Notes under the pieces: model-generated
What the model saw: only the letters and a program-made list of their open reading frames with translations
The model's database searches: none
Told to the model about the DNA's origin: nothing
Assembly: GCF_000003195.3 (NCBI RefSeq)
Contig: NC_012873.2
Coordinates: 33,057,603-33,121,602, forward strand
Source: Sorghum bicolor
Taxonomy: Eukaryota; Streptophyta; Magnoliopsida; Poales; Poaceae
Direction of reading: 5' to 3'
DNA length: 64,000 nt
In this document: in pieces, positions 35,139 through 48,955 of the stretch
Layout: the number at the start of each line of letters is the position of its first letter
How positions within the stretch are numbered: the first letter of the stretch is position 1
Position numbers and translations under genes: made by a program

Positions 35139-36740
35139 ATGGTAGCTGTGCTAGTTTCGAACCAAGTCGTCCGTGTATCCTTTTTCTTTTCCTTTTTTTA
35201 CCACATTCACCTTACCATTTTCACCACACCACATGGATTTCACTCCGAGCATTAATGAGCATGGAATTTATTTCATAGCCACTTCATTTACTCCATGCTC
35301 ATATGCAACATCTTCCCAATTTTTTGGTCTCTCCAACATCACCACATTCGAGATCTCCAATCCCCTCTTCCTTTCTATTTATAAAAACTTTAAAAGGGCG
35401 GTTGTCGATGCATATGTCTATATTAAATATTGCAGATCTTGTTGAGTTGATCTTGATATAGGTCAGCGTTGGAGGGGAAACCACTTCGCCGACATAAATT
35501 GATGGTTTCCCAAGGACAAGCTTAGTGTCCTAAAATAAGCACTGATCAGATCATAACATGAGCTTTTAATTATTTGCAACATTACCTTGTGTTTTGAGAA
35601 TATAAGGATAATTGTAAAAAAGTTCCTTTGGGTATTCTTGTTACTAACCTTTCCAGGATTGGAGCAAGAAGATCGGATGAATGACAAGCACAAGGTATGT
35701 CCAGCCAATCATCATACAACATTGAATTAAATTCATCCAAACTTGAATTTTTCAAAATTCAAGCTTGGGGGAGTACTTTACATAAAAACACCCTTTGCCA
35801 TGTTGCTATGTTTGTTGTCCCTACCTTTGAGACATGCTCAATTTGTTAAATACTAATCACACTACTTCATCTCCACTTGAGTAGATCTCTATAAATGCTC
35901 TCATGCTACCTTTATTTGCTTTAGTATATGTCTAGGTTTGGAGTAGTTTCATTTATCTCTTAATTAAGCATGGTGCTTAGTTAGGAATGATGATCTTACT
36001 TCCAAAGGATTTTGAATTAAGCATGGTGCTTAGGTTAAAATGCCTTCCTAAATCAAATTAGACATGGTGTCTAGGTTGATTTTTGAGCCGATAGTATGCT
36101 ATAGTAGATATGGGATATTTTGTTGGACTAACCCCTACAGGAAAACTTTCAATATCGACCTGGGAAGTCCTGAGATAAACTCACATTAGAGACAAAGAAA
36201 GAGACACATGAAGTTTAACAATTTACACAAGGAAGACATAGCTCACAAGAGATGATCCATGGAGGGTGTCACAAACACGATGCATAACCGCTAAGAAAGG
36301 AAAGCTTCCACAAGGTGATACTGTACCATCACTCTTCAAGTAAGGTAACATCTTAAGGTACTTGATTATCACTTTTTATAAGCTTCTCCTTGGTTCTGGC
36401 GTTCACATGAATAAAAGAGACAAACATGTATGATCTACAACTCTAGATTAACCAACCCAATTGATTCAATATGTTTAGTCCTTCCACCTTTGTGATCCCA
36501 CACTCCTAATCATATGAACTAAAGTGTTGCACACTCAATCTTTGGAAGATATATATAAAAAAATAATAAGTATAGATAGATTATCTTCCCATTAGGTTGA
36601 GCGATCTGATCTGACAAATACTTTAAATCCTCCACTATGCTTATGGTTAGAGAGAACAAATACACTTTTGGTTCTGTTGGTGTCTTCCACCAACAGGGCC
36701 CATGCACTTGATCTCTGCCTTGTCTCTATGAGCAGGTACA
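35139..36740. other. Non-coding internal region of A
   Basis: Follows the primer site. No ORF here has a recognisable domain. AAGCTTGGGGGAG at 35761-35773 copies the polypurine-tract string. In element B the matching position holds gag, so this sequence replaced gag or belongs to another subfamily. Confidence 0.55.
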
Positions 36741-37690
36741 CTTCGAGCAAAATATGAAGGACTTTTACAACTCCCAGACTCCACCAAGTGAAGAACCTAG
36801 ATCTACGAGCACAAACACACTGGAGATACTAGACACTCAGGCAATCTCTGCCCTGAGATGCTTGAGGACGTAACTACTGGAGTGACGCCGTTGTGGAAGT
36901 AATTACTGACCTTCTGCCGGTCAAGAGAGACAATCCAGGATACTCCGTCATCCGATCTCCATCGGCATGGTGGACTTCCCCGAAGCACTCTGTGACTTTG
37001 GCTCCAGCGTCAACATTATGCCCAAGTTTCCCAAGGGGAATATTGAAGAACCTCTACATCCGATTTGGTACCTTATACGCTCCAGCAGACTTCGTGGTGA
37101 TAGAGACTGGCACTAATGAGAGGGCACCCATCATCCTAGGGAGGCCATTCCTGTACACCTCAGGAGCTGTCATCTACGCTAGTGCTGCCAAGATCAGTTT
37201 CTACATCAAGGGGAGGAAGGAGACGTTTTCCTTCAAGAACAAGACTACACAAATCTCAGAGCAATCCCGACATGAACAAGGAAAAGGACCAACAGGAGGA
37301 GCAGGAACAAGCAAATGTGGACCGAGTCAGCTAAAATGGTCACTGCAATTCAAGGAGGTCGAGATCGTCGACTTAAGTCACCGTTCCTGACCAGAGAAGG
37401 ATGACCCAGTCACCTATCAGCTCTTGTTCAGAACCAAGCCGCTAAAACTGACACACATTCAGCTTCAGATGGCAGATCAGACATTCCGAGAGGTTGAAGG
37501 TATAGTAACTGATGTCCCTATCAAAATAGACGATCATTCAGGTTATTGACATGGGAGAAGACGAGTACAATCCACCCATCATCCTTTGGAGACCATTCCT
37601 CAGCACCGTTAAAGCAATCATCTACATTGGAACCGGAGAAGCCCACATGCACTTCCCCTCTGAGAAGGTACACCGCTAATTTCCTGAACC
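36741..37690 (+). pseudogene. A gag scrap and decayed double protease
   Basis: Near 36820-36870 a remnant of the gag zinc knuckle (GDTGHSGN region of B) remains. ORF 36893-37390 keeps the second half of protease-like domain 1 (RFGTLYAPADFVVIETG, APIILGRPFLYTSGAVIYAS); its active-site loop is frameshifted. About 37398-37690 is the rest of domain 2 (THIQLQMADQTFREVEGI), lacking the active-site loop. Compare 56500-57649 in B. Confidence 0.7.
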
Positions 37691-40125
37691 TAACAGTAAA
37701 GTTGAGGACTCTAAGCAGGTCAGGACAAGAAGAAGACGACGCAACCGCAACTAGAGGAGGCAAATCATCAAGGACGGATGGGCGGACTACAAAGGAGGAG
37801 TGGTAAGGTCTGAAGACATACAGCTTGAACAGAACTGTCCTGAGGAGACCGTAGCACCGAGTCAGGTGTGTAGAGAGAATATAGTTATACATGAAGAGGA
37901 GGCGCCGCCGGAACCACCAACTACGCCATCCAGCGAATCCCAGGACGACTGAGAAAACGGAGAGTCCCGTTTGGAGGACTTAAAAACACCGAACGCCTTG
38001 CCAAGAGGTAAACTTGGTAGTTATTTTTTTCCTTTCAATTATTTAAAATAGTTTGCTTACTTAATCAGGTTCATATCATCTTGAAAAGAAAATAAAAATG
38101 TTAAAAATAGTAAGCCCCATGTGAGTATGCTCATGGCATAAAACCCATAAGTACATTCACTGTGGTGGCATAAAAATAAAATAAATATTTTTATGTGCTA
38201 TAAAAATGAAAATATAAAAATAAATTTATGATCCTACCAAAGAGTGTAACATTTATTGAGGAGGCTCAACATGATAAAGGCTAGATATTTATGCTAACAA
38301 TTAACTAGTTCCACAAAGCTTTGTTGTCTATTTGAGCTCCACAGAATTCAAGGATCAAAGAAGACTAGCAGACGGAGGACATCCTAATCGTTGTCAGGGT
38401 GCTGCCGACATTCAAATACACCTCCGCCACCTACTAGCTACATTAGGAGAAATTACGTCAAAATCCAGCTTGGGGGAGAGCACCCCCATTTATCTAGCTA
38501 AGTGTTCTACTCATGTTTATACTTTACTCAAATAATAAAAAGATGCATAATCATAACAACCCAAATAAAGATTTTGTGCTTATATATATCTTTGCTTAGT
38601 TTGCTAAATAAATAAATAAATAAAATTTGCTATGAACCCTCGTGATAAGCTCTCATATGGAAATGATGAATAGTTGCTTTGCCATGACTAGTTCTCAAAG
38701 TTGAAATCTTTCTCAAGATTAGGCATGACTGTTATTAATTAAGATTTGCTCTAAACCTGAACTTGTGGGAAGAGTACTTGATCTAATGTCTAAGTTGTTA
38801 ACAGATATGATATGGGAATATTGAGCTGCTATTTATCTGTTTCTAGAGATGCTAGAATTCTGGAGAATTTTATCTTTGAAAACCTTTAAAATATCACATG
38901 ATGAGTTACTGTATGATGAGAGTTTAAAATCCTACTACAGCCATATATACATGCTTAATAGACTATGAACCATTCATTTACTTTTTACTGCTTATGAGCA
39001 TTGAGTGTGGTCAAGCTGTGTAGACCTTTAGGAGCTTGTCATGTGGTTAAAATCAAGATTCACTTGCACGTTCACTCATACATGCTGCTTCTACTCTGGA
39101 AGTACGCATCCACATATATCCACCCATTTCCATCTCCAGAACCATACAAAAAATATTCTACTCCTAATCCGGGAGAGAATAGCCAAAAACATTCTCCTAT
39201 TTCTATTTTCCCCTATGAAACAAATGCTCAAGTTATTTCGGTTACTACCACTTGCTACATTATTTAAAGAGGTGAGTGCTCTAAAAAAGGAAGAAGATAC
39301 GAGGAAATAAAAAGGGGCAAGTGCCCGGAACCTCGAAAGAAAGGAAAAAGTGAGACGAGAGGTAAAAATGGACAAGTGTCCAACAGTAGAATTAGGGGTA
39401 CAAGATACCCACCTGAGAGAAAAGAAAAAGAAAATATAGAGCATCTCATTCTCCTCAAAAAGTTTCAAAAGAGCAAGAAAGGTATGTATCCCCTCAAAAG
39501 AGCAAAAGTAGAATTGGACTTTCACCATTGTTATCACCATCATCACCATACATCATTCATTCACCACACATGCACATCTTGATTTGACTTATTGACTTGT
39601 TTCTTGGATCCATGGTTTGACTATGCAATAAATGTCTTGTAAGTATGTATACTTTATCTCCCACCTATAAGCTCAAGATATTAAAGCCTTATTAGAGTAG
39701 GGTGAGAGAGAAGGCAATACCACTATGCCTCAAACCAAAAATACCACATACTTTGAGAGAAGGCATACACCATTACTGCCTTGGTAAGGATCCAGAAATA
39801 CCGCAAAAGAGAGACTAGAGAGAGTCATACAAGGAATCTCTGAGTTTTATTTAAAAATCTACAAAAACTCCAGAGCTATAGTTAATGAAAAAACAAGAGA
39901 CATGGCACTTGACTAGACCGTTCTATCTTTTAACTGCTCAAGACACGAGTGACGGTTGCAAGCCCCATGGTGGAAGGTAAAATGAGTTTAAATATTAACA
40001 GTTTACCCTAACCCAGAGATGAGTTCTTGTTTGAACGCATGTGTACCTTTAAGGCATGAAACCACTGCAGAAACTCTTGAGTTCATCTTTGCTCAGGGAC
40101 GAGCAAAGGTTAAGCTTGGGGAGCT
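37691..40125. other. 3-prime non-coding region of A with polypurine tracts
   Basis: About 2.4 kb without a supported gene. It aligns through most of its length with 57650-60035 of B. AGCTTGGGGGAG at 38467-38478 is followed by a TGGGGG/CCCCCA hairpin. AAGCTTGGGGAG at 40112-40123 is the polypurine tract next to the LTR. Confidence 0.7.
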
Positions 40126-41334
40126 TGCTTACGGTCCTTAATGCTCACATTTAACTGTCAACTAATCATGGAAAAGGATCCAAATGCAACCAACACCCAG
40201 AGTATTTGATAGAATTCCACGAGTTTTGGTGTTTGTCTATTTCTATAGGGGGTTATCAGGAAATATGGAGAAAAGGCCCACACGTCGGGTTTACACAGAG
40301 ATATTAACGTGCCGCACAGTTTTCTATCATCTAGAAGACTCCAGAAGCCACGGGAACGAACGGGAAGCCGAGAGGGCTCAGGGACAGGGTGCCCGCCCAG
40401 CTACAGTGTCCAATTCGAACTCGTTTCGCGGATCATGCTCCACTGACCTAAGGGATCAAGGAAAACCGTGCGATTAATGTCGGTTTGATCCGACGGCCCA
40501 GATTCATCTGAAAAGACTATATAAGCAAGGCCCCCTTGCTCTTGGAGATCATACCTCTTCTACAGAATCAAAGCTAGGGTTTCAATTCTTCATCCAAGTA
40601 GAGAGGATCCCTCTAGTTCATCTAGTTCTAGTTCTAGTTCCTCTAGTTCTAGTTCTAGTTAGTTCTAGTTGTAATCTAGAAAATAGGGAGAGAGAAGAGG
40701 AGAGCGGAGTTGGAACCGGATCTGTCGGATCTTCCTCAACCATATACTTTTGCTGCAACTGGTTCGTTCTTCATCGTTCTCCAAGTTCTTCAATTCATAA
40801 TTCCTGAGTTCTTTAATTACTTTTATTTACATTCAAGTTATTTATTGGATTCCTACTTGCATCAAGTGCTCTAGTCTTTATAACGCTAGAGTAGTAATTA
40901 ATTGATTAGATGTGGTGTTTAGTCTTGCAATTACCTAGAATTGCACCCAATCGTGCGGATTGTTGTGGTAGCCCTAGGGTAGTGACAGCCCTAACGGTGG
41001 ACTTATTCCACCTCATTCAGATCGGTGTTTGTAGGACGGTAGTCAGAGCTTCCTAGCCCCCTTCTCATCTCTTTCTGTGGTTAGTGTTCTGATGTCCCGA
41101 AATAAATAATCTTTGAAGTAATTCTTGATTCTTAGATCAACTAGAGAACTCTTAGGAAACTTCCTCTCTTCCCACCAAAAATAATTATATAGTTATCCTT
41201 GGGCGATCTTGAATCTTAATTAGTACACTCACGTTCCCTGTGGAAAATTGATACTCTAGAATACTCCCGGGTGAAAGCTACATCGGTATCCGTGTGCTTG
41301 CAGATTTTTCTGTTTGCCTTTAAAATACCCAACA
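40126..41334 (+). repeat. 3-prime LTR of A
   Basis: 1209 bp. Starts TGCTTACGG (5-prime copy TGTTGACGG) and lacks a short stretch near 40203 that the 5-prime LTR has. It shares the CTAGTT microsatellite at 40613-40670. Confidence 0.88.
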
Positions 41335-42387
41335 CGGGTCACACCAACGAGTAAAACTTGTGTGCGTGCTCCCTTTCCCAGATGGTGATGCTAGAAAGAC
41401 ACAAAGATTTATCCTGGTTCGGGCAAGAGAAGGCCCTACGTCCAGCGGGGGGAGATGTTTCTATTATCTTGCACCTAAGTGCTTGTACAGGGGTCAATAC
41501 AAGTCGGTATTGTGGTGGATTCTAAGTCCTAGATGGAGGCGATGTATGGTTGTTCTTCTACGTATGTCGTCCCCCACGTCCTTTCCTATGCCTCCCCTTT
41601 TATACTTCCAGGGAGAGACCTAGGTTACATGGCGTAGGTGATAGAGTAGGGGTCGATAGGGGTGTGGTGCGCTGACCTACTCGAGGCTTCCGTACCGGCG
41701 TGGCCTTGAGCTGTCTTGTTACTTGGTACTTTGGTGATGATTGTGCATGCTTCTGCATTCGATTCCTGTGTGTTGGCTTGGATTGGCTTAACCGTGGGCA
41801 CACCTATACGTCGTGGCTGCAGTCGCGTCCAGAGTGGTTGAGGTGCTGTCTTTCACCGCCTGACTCTTCTTTGGGAAGGAACGTGTTCGCTCGAGGGTCC
41901 GATGCCGCGCAAGGCCTTGCTGATCGGTGCGCTGACCTTAGGCGCCTCGAGGGGGCCGTGACGTGATGTCACGACTATCTCACTGTGCCCGGCCATACTC
42001 TGGCTCATCTAGGGGACAAAGCTACAAAAAGGGGGATTGGATGGGTGCTTGCTCCCAGTCACGTTTCCCGTGACTGTCGGGTTAGGTGAGAACACGGCAA
42101 GCGCATAATGCCCTGGTTCCCGTACCCGCGTCAGGCGGTGGACGGCATCCTTGCGCTCGAGGCCTGTCGATTCGCACGAGTCGCTTCCGTATTCAACGGT
42201 CGCTGTCCAGTCGAGCCTCTGTCGATTCGCACGACCATTTCTCCGTGTTTGAGGCTATGGTTGGCATCGTATTTTGGTAGTCGCGTGTGCGAGCGGGGGC
42301 ATAGAGTCAGGGGCCTCGATTTGTGTACGGGTCCTCTCGTTATGAGCATTGGTTGGGATACCCCTTATCGACACCCTCGACACTCCC

Positions 42388-44030
42388 AAAATATTAACTT
42401 TTTCTTCCACATTGGGGCGCGCCCCGAAGCATCTTTTGGAAAAGGTTTGCTGGCTTCTCCCTTTCCAAACACTACTTTCAAATCTTTGACCATTTCAAAT
42501 ACCTGTGCCCCATCTCGGTTGCCTGGCTTGGACCGGTGTTCTACCGTACCTTTAAAATGTTTGCCTTTCTTTCTCAACTGGTGGTTCTTAACAAGAAATT
42601 GACGATGGCCAAGGTACACAACCTTTCGACATTTTTTCAAATAGACAGCTTGAAGGTCACCAAAGCAATGGGTGCAAGCATTATATCCATTGTTTGTTTG
42701 TCCTAAAAGATTGCTTATAGCTAGCCAATCATTGATTGTCACGAACACCCATGCTCGTAGGTCGAATCGTTCCTGTTTGTACTCATCCCACATACGCACA
42801 CCTAGTTTGCTCCATAGAAGCTGGAGTTCCTCAACCAATGGCCTCAGGTAAACATCGATGTCGTTGCCAGGTTGCTTCGGACCTTGGATGAGCACCAGCA
42901 TCATAATGAACTTCCGCTTCGTGCATAACCATGGAGGAAGGTTGTAGATACATAGAGTAACGGGCCAACTGCTATGACTAGAGCTCTGATCCCGAAAAGG
43001 ATTAAATCCATCCGTACTCAATGCGAACCTTAGGTTTCTTGCGTCCTCTGCAAAGTCCGGGAATTCTCTATCGATTCCTCTCCACTGAGAACCATCTGCA
43101 GGGTGTCTCAACATGTTGTCCACCTTACGGTCTTCTTTGTGCCATCGCAACAATTTTGTGTGCTCCTTATTTCTAAACAATCATTTTAGGCATGGAATTA
43201 TTGGAGCATACCACATAACCTTCGTAGGGATTCTCTTCCTCGGACGTTCTTCATCCTCAACATCGCCAGGGTCATCCCGCAAGATCTTGTACCATGATGC
43301 ATGACAAACAGGGCATTCATCTAATTTCTCGTGCTCGCCACGGTACAGGATGCAGTCATTAGGGCAGGAATGTATCTTCTCGATTTGTAATCCCAAAGGG
43401 TAGACGATCTTTTTTGCTTCGTATGTAGTGGTGGGTAACTCATTAGGCTCCGGAAGCATCTTTTTTTGGATCTTCAGTAATTTTCCAAATGCCTTGTCAG
43501 AAGTACCATTCTCTGCCTTCCACTGTAACAACTCCAGTGTCATGCCTAGCTTTTTCTGTCCCTCTTCAGCCGATGGGTAGACTGGCTTCTTGTGATCCTA
43601 TAGCATTTGGTCAAATTTAGCCTTCTCCTTTGCACTTTCACAATCTCTCTGTACGTCGCGAATGACATCACCAAGAGCATCGTCATCATGAGTGATACTG
43701 TTTCTTGCATCCCCATCTTCTTCACCTTCATCTTCCAATGCGAAGTCACAGTATTGAGCAAAAACAACGTCAGGGTACGCTTGCTTTTTCTTCACCTTCT
43801 TCCATCATAACCCTGGTCTCTCCATATTTGGTCCAACAAATATAGTTTGGCATGAAACCATTTGTGAACAAGTGCAAGTAAATTTCTCTTGAGTTTGAAA
43901 ATTCCTTCAAATTCTTACACATGGCACATAGACAGCACATAAAACCATCCCGCTTATTTTTCTCTGCCACTCTGCGGAATTCTCGCACGCCCTCAATGAA
44001 CTCGTTGGAGCGGCGATCGGCATTATACAT
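42388..44030 (-). pseudogene. CACTA transposase (TNP2 type), N-terminal and core part
   Basis: The upstream part of the gene continued at 5962. It begins with a transposase-associated domain (about 44030-43810; FMCCLCAMCKN, IYLHLFTNGFMPNYICW) and an acidic linker. The TNP2 core (Transposase_21) follows: MTLELLQWKAENGTSDKAFG, SCPNDCILYRGEHEKLDECP, LRFALSTDGFNPF, WPVTLCIYNLPPWLC, LIQGPKQPGNDIDVYLRPLV, then NACTHCFGD, up to WKKKLIFWE where X enters. Stops lie near 43800, 43598 and 43181. The product would be the catalytic transposase of a CACTA element. Confidence 0.9.
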
Positions 44031-44489
44031 CTAATGGCGTGCCATTATCTGCATTATCATGGAATTATAATTTTTCTATTTGAAGCTATAATTTTATCTC
44101 TAAAGAAAATTAATTTCAAGAATTTTTAAAGTAAAAAACAATTTATTTAACAATTACAACAAAAATTATATTATTAATATTTTAAAATAAGAACATGACC
44201 ATATTAAAGTAAAAAATATCCTATACTATCTATAATAGAACTAAACATGATTTGTTACACAGTAGTAATGATTTGTGTATACTAGTTTCTAGCGGGCACA
44301 CACTTAGCATCGTTCAAAAAATTCAAACATGAGAAGATGATGATTGGAGAGATAGCAATATGAAATAATTAAAATAGACATATGTCCAACATGAAATTAC
44401 ATATGGCGGTGAGAAACATAGGAGGATGAAGCTAGCAACCTTCCAAACAAATCGACGACGGCGTAGAAGCATTGAAATGGATCGATCCC
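44031..44489. other. 5-prime flank of the CACTA gene
   Basis: AT-rich and non-coding. It belongs to element C upstream of its transposase, ending where T starts at 44490. No terminal CACTA motif is seen; it should lie beyond T, outside the window. Confidence 0.5.
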
Positions 44490-47400
44490 TGTAACAGAAC
44501 CGTCCAATTTATAAGAATTCAAGTGAATTAGCGACCGTGGAAGCAGTCAAGCCAATGGACTTGAACCCATATAATCCCGGTAGTCCGACGAAATCTCAAA
44601 AGACCTCGATTCAACCAACATTCAACCAAGATCATACATGAGCAAGCATCACCATCACAGATTACATTCATTCATCACAGAACATAGTTTTACATCACAT
44701 CAGAGTTTAAAAGAGGTTATTACAAACCAGAGCAGTAGCAGAAACAAAGTAGTTTTAAAACATCACACACTCAGTTTAAATTACATGCCAGATCCATGGT
44801 CAAACCCAACAAAAGCACAACTGAAGATAAAGAAGGTGATCACGCCCATGATCTATTCGTCGTCCGCAGCCAGATGATGACAGTTAGCACAGTAGCCGTG
44901 GTAAACGACATCATCTGCAACATGGGTAAATAAAACCCTGAGTACGAGAATGTACTCAGCTAGACTTACCCGTCATAAACCAAAAATAAGTGACACCAAG
45001 GAGTATGCAAGGCTGATCTTTGTGGACTGGTTTAACTCACCCTTTTGCATAAAAAGCTTTAGTTGTAAGTAACCCATTTATAATATTCAGCAGCATGTTC
45101 TTTATTTTAACAGCTATCCATTAAATTAGCACCTGTTCTAAGCATACACTTGAGTATTTAAGCATCACAATAATAACCATATCCGGATTATCACATAGCT
45201 ATCAACATTCTGATCATAACCATTAAGTTTATTTAGTGAGTTCTACGTGCGACTGCCCGAGTCAAGTTCTCACTATCCGGGAGAGACGGCGATTCGAATC
45301 GATTCCTATCCAGCTGGAGGGGTATTCCTAGCACTCACCCAAGCATACTTCATGAGGGCAGCTCGAATCACCTTTAGCACAACTCCAGACAAACTCGCGG
45401 GTCCGTACAGCGCCGCACCCCTAGGGACCGTCAATCTGCCAGGGTCAGGACTCTAACCTGACACTTTGGTCTTACGCCATTGAATCCCCGCACATCCTTA
45501 CTACTAACCGGAGTGCGCACTTAAACCGAATGGGGTATCCGGCCGGAGATGCACTCGTAGGCTTCGCGGTCGGAACGACTTATCCGGCCAGCTAAGTGTT
45601 AGGCATGCGTTCAACATGACACGAGGACGTTACAGCGAATCGGTCCTTAATCGACACAGACGGGGATAGATTCACACCCAAGATCTCCATGCCTTGTTGC
45701 CGCACTATCGTCCTCCCGCCCGGTCTCAAGTTCATTATTAGCAGCTGGTTATTTCCACGATAGCAAATATAGCCAACCGTGATCATCATCCACCTAACTC
45801 TCGCAGGTGACAGGAAATCACCCGGCTTCTACCGAGCTAAGCATGGCTAAGCATTATTTCGATCCTGGACCTACTTAGGTGAGGTATGAGGTGGACAAGG
45901 TAGTCATTATGCAGCAAGGGTGTCATATCAACGCCTAATACTTAGTGCAACAATACATAAACATAGTCAATTGATAGCTGGATATGATATCAAAAATAGT
46001 AGGAGGCTTATAATGCTCCGGGGCTTGCCTTCGACGTAGGTGGACGGGCGATGGTCGGGACACTCCGGCAAGTCCTCCTCCTCGGCTCCTTGAGGTGACT
46101 CCCCTTGTTGACCTTCCGATTCCGGCAGCTCGAACTCCAAAACGGTCACGCCCTTGGGTACACCTATGTATGCATGACAAGGAGATAAATATAGAGAATG
46201 CACATATGATACATGATGTCATGATGAAGAGCTAAAGAACATACAACAAGGTATAAACATGAGCATAAACTCCTAAAGTTAAGTGAATTATAGAATAACA
46301 AGTAAGTGCATACTTCTTCTCTGGTAGAGAGGCTAACTAGACAAGTTAATCAACCTTAGCTACTCCTACTCCGTCACTGGTTTCATAGACAGACCAACTT
46401 GTCACAAGTTTCAGCTATAACTTAAGCATCATTTGGCCAAACTAAGTAAGTAGATACTTTCTGGAAAGCTTAGCAAATTGACTACAATTCACTTTTAGAC
46501 ATCCCAGAATGATTCCCAACCGAAATAAGGTAAAACATACAGAGTTGGCTGGCTGTCCTGGAAAATCCAGAGAGCAAGCACTTTGCAGCAGCAACTTGTA
46601 ACATTCATAACTTTAAAACTACTCATCCAAATGTCTTGAAACTTGGACACGAAGTAGATAAGCAAGTTAGCTACAAGTTTATTGTAGACAAGTTTCCCAG
46701 AAAAAATCACCTTCAAATAGTTCTTAAGCAATTGCTATCAGCTACCCAGAATTGCTCTAGGAAAGGCATAAATAGCAAAAATAATATTTTGCACATAACA
46801 AGAATGTATGAAAGGGTCAATCCAAATGCACCAGTAGATAGAACATGTCTAAGAAACACTATAAAACATCATGGCAAGGCCTAAACTTCTTTCTATCACC
46901 ACCTTTTTCATTTATTTAATTATTAAGGTGATTTAATGAACAAGCATCCCAAGTGCTCCAAGAATTCTAAGAAAATTACAGCAAGAAAATTTCAGGGCAC
47001 TTGCACATATAGATTGTGAGATACAAAAATAACAAGCTAGCAAAGGCATGCAAGGCATAAATGTGAAACCCTATTCAACAGTGTCAAACAACAGATTTCA
47101 GATTTTTTCTAGCTTTGTTTACACATGAGTACAACACTCAGCAAGTTTCACCACAAAAGGAGTTATAACTTATTTATTAAAAATACCACAAGAAACTCCT
47201 ATTTAAGCAAGAAATATTTATAACTTCACAATCAGACCTCCAAAAGTCATGATAACTTTAGCAGAGCCTAATCATGTCACAAGTAACAACACCCCAAATT
47301 TGCATGGCCACCAGATCAACAGATCTCAAGATATAATTGTCTCCTATATAATCAAGACTAAATCATATATATTTATTTCTACAAAGACATGGCATGTTTC

Positions 47401-48955
47401 ATATATTTATTAAAAACTAGATTTATACAGAAATCTAGCAAAATTGGAACCACATCATTTGGATCTGTAAAACTCAAGATATGAATTTTTCAAAAACAGC
47501 ACACGATCTGCTACACTTGAGAGGGAGAGACTGACACACGGGACCCACGCGACAGAGAGACAGAGACAGGGGAGACGCTCGTCGCCGGCGAAACTCGACG
47601 ACGGCGAGGTCTCGATCGGATCCAAGGGCATCTACATGTTCCTCTCCTCAAGGCGACTCTGTTGACCTACTTCACTCGCGCTCTACTAGACTCTAGGGTG
47701 CTCGCCGTCGTGAATGGTGGAGCGGCGGTGCTGTGCGGTGTTACACCGGCGAACCTAGGCAACGGCGACACGGTAGAGGTTGCGGACGAGCAAGAGTGAC
47801 TCGAGGCGAAGCTATAGGAAGAAGAATCACGGCCAGAGGTGAACCAGAGAGGTTTGGCCACGTTGCCGGTGATCTCTGCGAACTTCGGCGAGGTGGAGCT
47901 CGCGGCGGGGTTGGCAAAGCGGTCTCATCAGTGCTCGGCGAAGGGAAAGGAGTGGACGTCGAGGTAGAGGACGTCAAGGCGGAGCTCTGGGCAGACTAGC
48001 TTGGCCGGGGACGTGGTGGAGCGGCTGGGAAAGCTCGCCAAAGTGCGGCGGAGCTCGCGAGGCGATGGCGGAGCGAAATGGTAGACTCTGGTGGAGTGGG
48101 TGTCGCACCTGAGGCACGGGGTGGCTCCATGGCGGCTTGAGGGCTTCGTCCAAGCTGACAAGCAGGACCGTCGATGGCGTACGGCCGACACCTGGCCGGA
48201 CACGCGGCGGCAGACGGCGTCTGTCCAAAACTGAATCGATGATTGAGTCACCGGCGGCAGTGACTGAAACCCGAAGTTCAACAACGTTTTACTCTTGATC
48301 CACTCGGCGGTTTCGGCTCCAGTTTGCTTCTTTGGTTAGAGCTAGGTGAGATCTACAAGTTTGTCTACAGGATCAAAGTCTAATTTAGCCTAGATTTCAA
48401 TCTACAAAGCTCCCAAGTGACCTACCTCGAAACTGCGTTGTCACAGACTTAGGTAAAATTGGCTAAGTGTAAAATCAGCCCTGATTTTTGCCTTGTGAGC
48501 AACTTTTGAATGTGTTCCATGCTTTCTCATGAAAAGTCATCAACATAACTTTTGTAGCATATGAAATTTACTACAACTTTGTTTTAGGTGTCATTTACAT
48601 GCAAGGTCTTTAACATCAGTTTCATAAAACATCTTTGAAAAGAGGTCTAGGGGGTCAAATAGGTCCATCTAGGGTTAACCATGACTTAGGGGCATTTTTG
48701 GCCAAAACCTCCAACATAAACTTTGTTCAAAATATTGTTCTAAACATTATTAAAGTATTTTGGAAGACAGTGCACACTTGTATGCATTGGTCACCTACTA
48801 GAATCACTCAAATCAAACCACACAAGTAATTTAATCATACATGGGACACATAAGATGACATGTGATCATGATGTATGCTTATGAATGAGCATGATGATGC
48901 TTATGTTGATGCAATGCTCATGCTTAACATGCAAGCTAACACTAGGAGTGTTACA
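44490..48955 (-). repeat. 3-prime LTR of T
   Basis: About 4.47 kb. On the minus strand it starts TGTAACACTCCTAG at 48955; the left end at 44490 is set by TGTAACAG, the inverse of a TGTTACA-type terminus. The five bases before it are ATCCC, which should recur beyond the 5-prime LTR. GC-rich ORFs at 47660-48290 look like chance. Confidence 0.75.

Larger units (their letters stand above)
33876..41334 (+). mobile_element. A: non-autonomous Athila-like gypsy element
   Basis: 7459 bp on the plus strand. LTRs are 33876-35113 and 40126-41334 (start TGTTGACGG or TGCTTACGG, end AATACCCAACA). The primer site TGGCGCCGTTGCTGGGGA at 35121-35138 fits tRNA-Asp. Between the LTRs there is only a gag scrap, decayed protease and non-coding sequence; no reverse transcriptase or integrase is seen. 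The target duplication has one mismatch. Confidence 0.88.
5963..42382 (-). mobile_element. X: Tat-lineage gypsy element with nested insertions
   Basis: The element runs right to left: 5-prime LTR (42382 to 33852, interrupted by element A), primer site, gag, part of protease, then a rearranged middle containing R and X2, then an antisense gene on the plus strand, polypurine tract and 3-prime LTR (7019 to 5963). The LTRs start TGTCGAGG and end ACACCGACA. The flanks 5958-5962 and 42383-42387 are both CTCCC. Removing the insert plus one CTCCC restores the CACTA reading frame as FWELPYW. The two LTRs differ at roughly 8 percent over their first 300 aligned bases by eye, so the insertion is old. 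Confidence 0.9.
33852..42382 (-). repeat. 5-prime LTR of X, split by element A
   Basis: The LTR parts are 33852-33875 and 41335-42382; together they match 5963-7019. A lies between them with flanks GGGGT (33871-33875) and CGGGT (41335-41339). The uninterrupted form is seen at 5979-5996. Confidence 0.88.

Noticed and set aside
45280..45300. GATTCGAATC resembling a tRNA T-loop in the T LTR
   Set aside because: No acceptor or anticodon stem can be built around it; likely a chance palindrome.
47660..48290. GC-rich overlapping ORFs in the T LTR
   Set aside because: Open on both strands because of GC content; the same region in T2 (740-980, 2200-2700) does not keep a frame.
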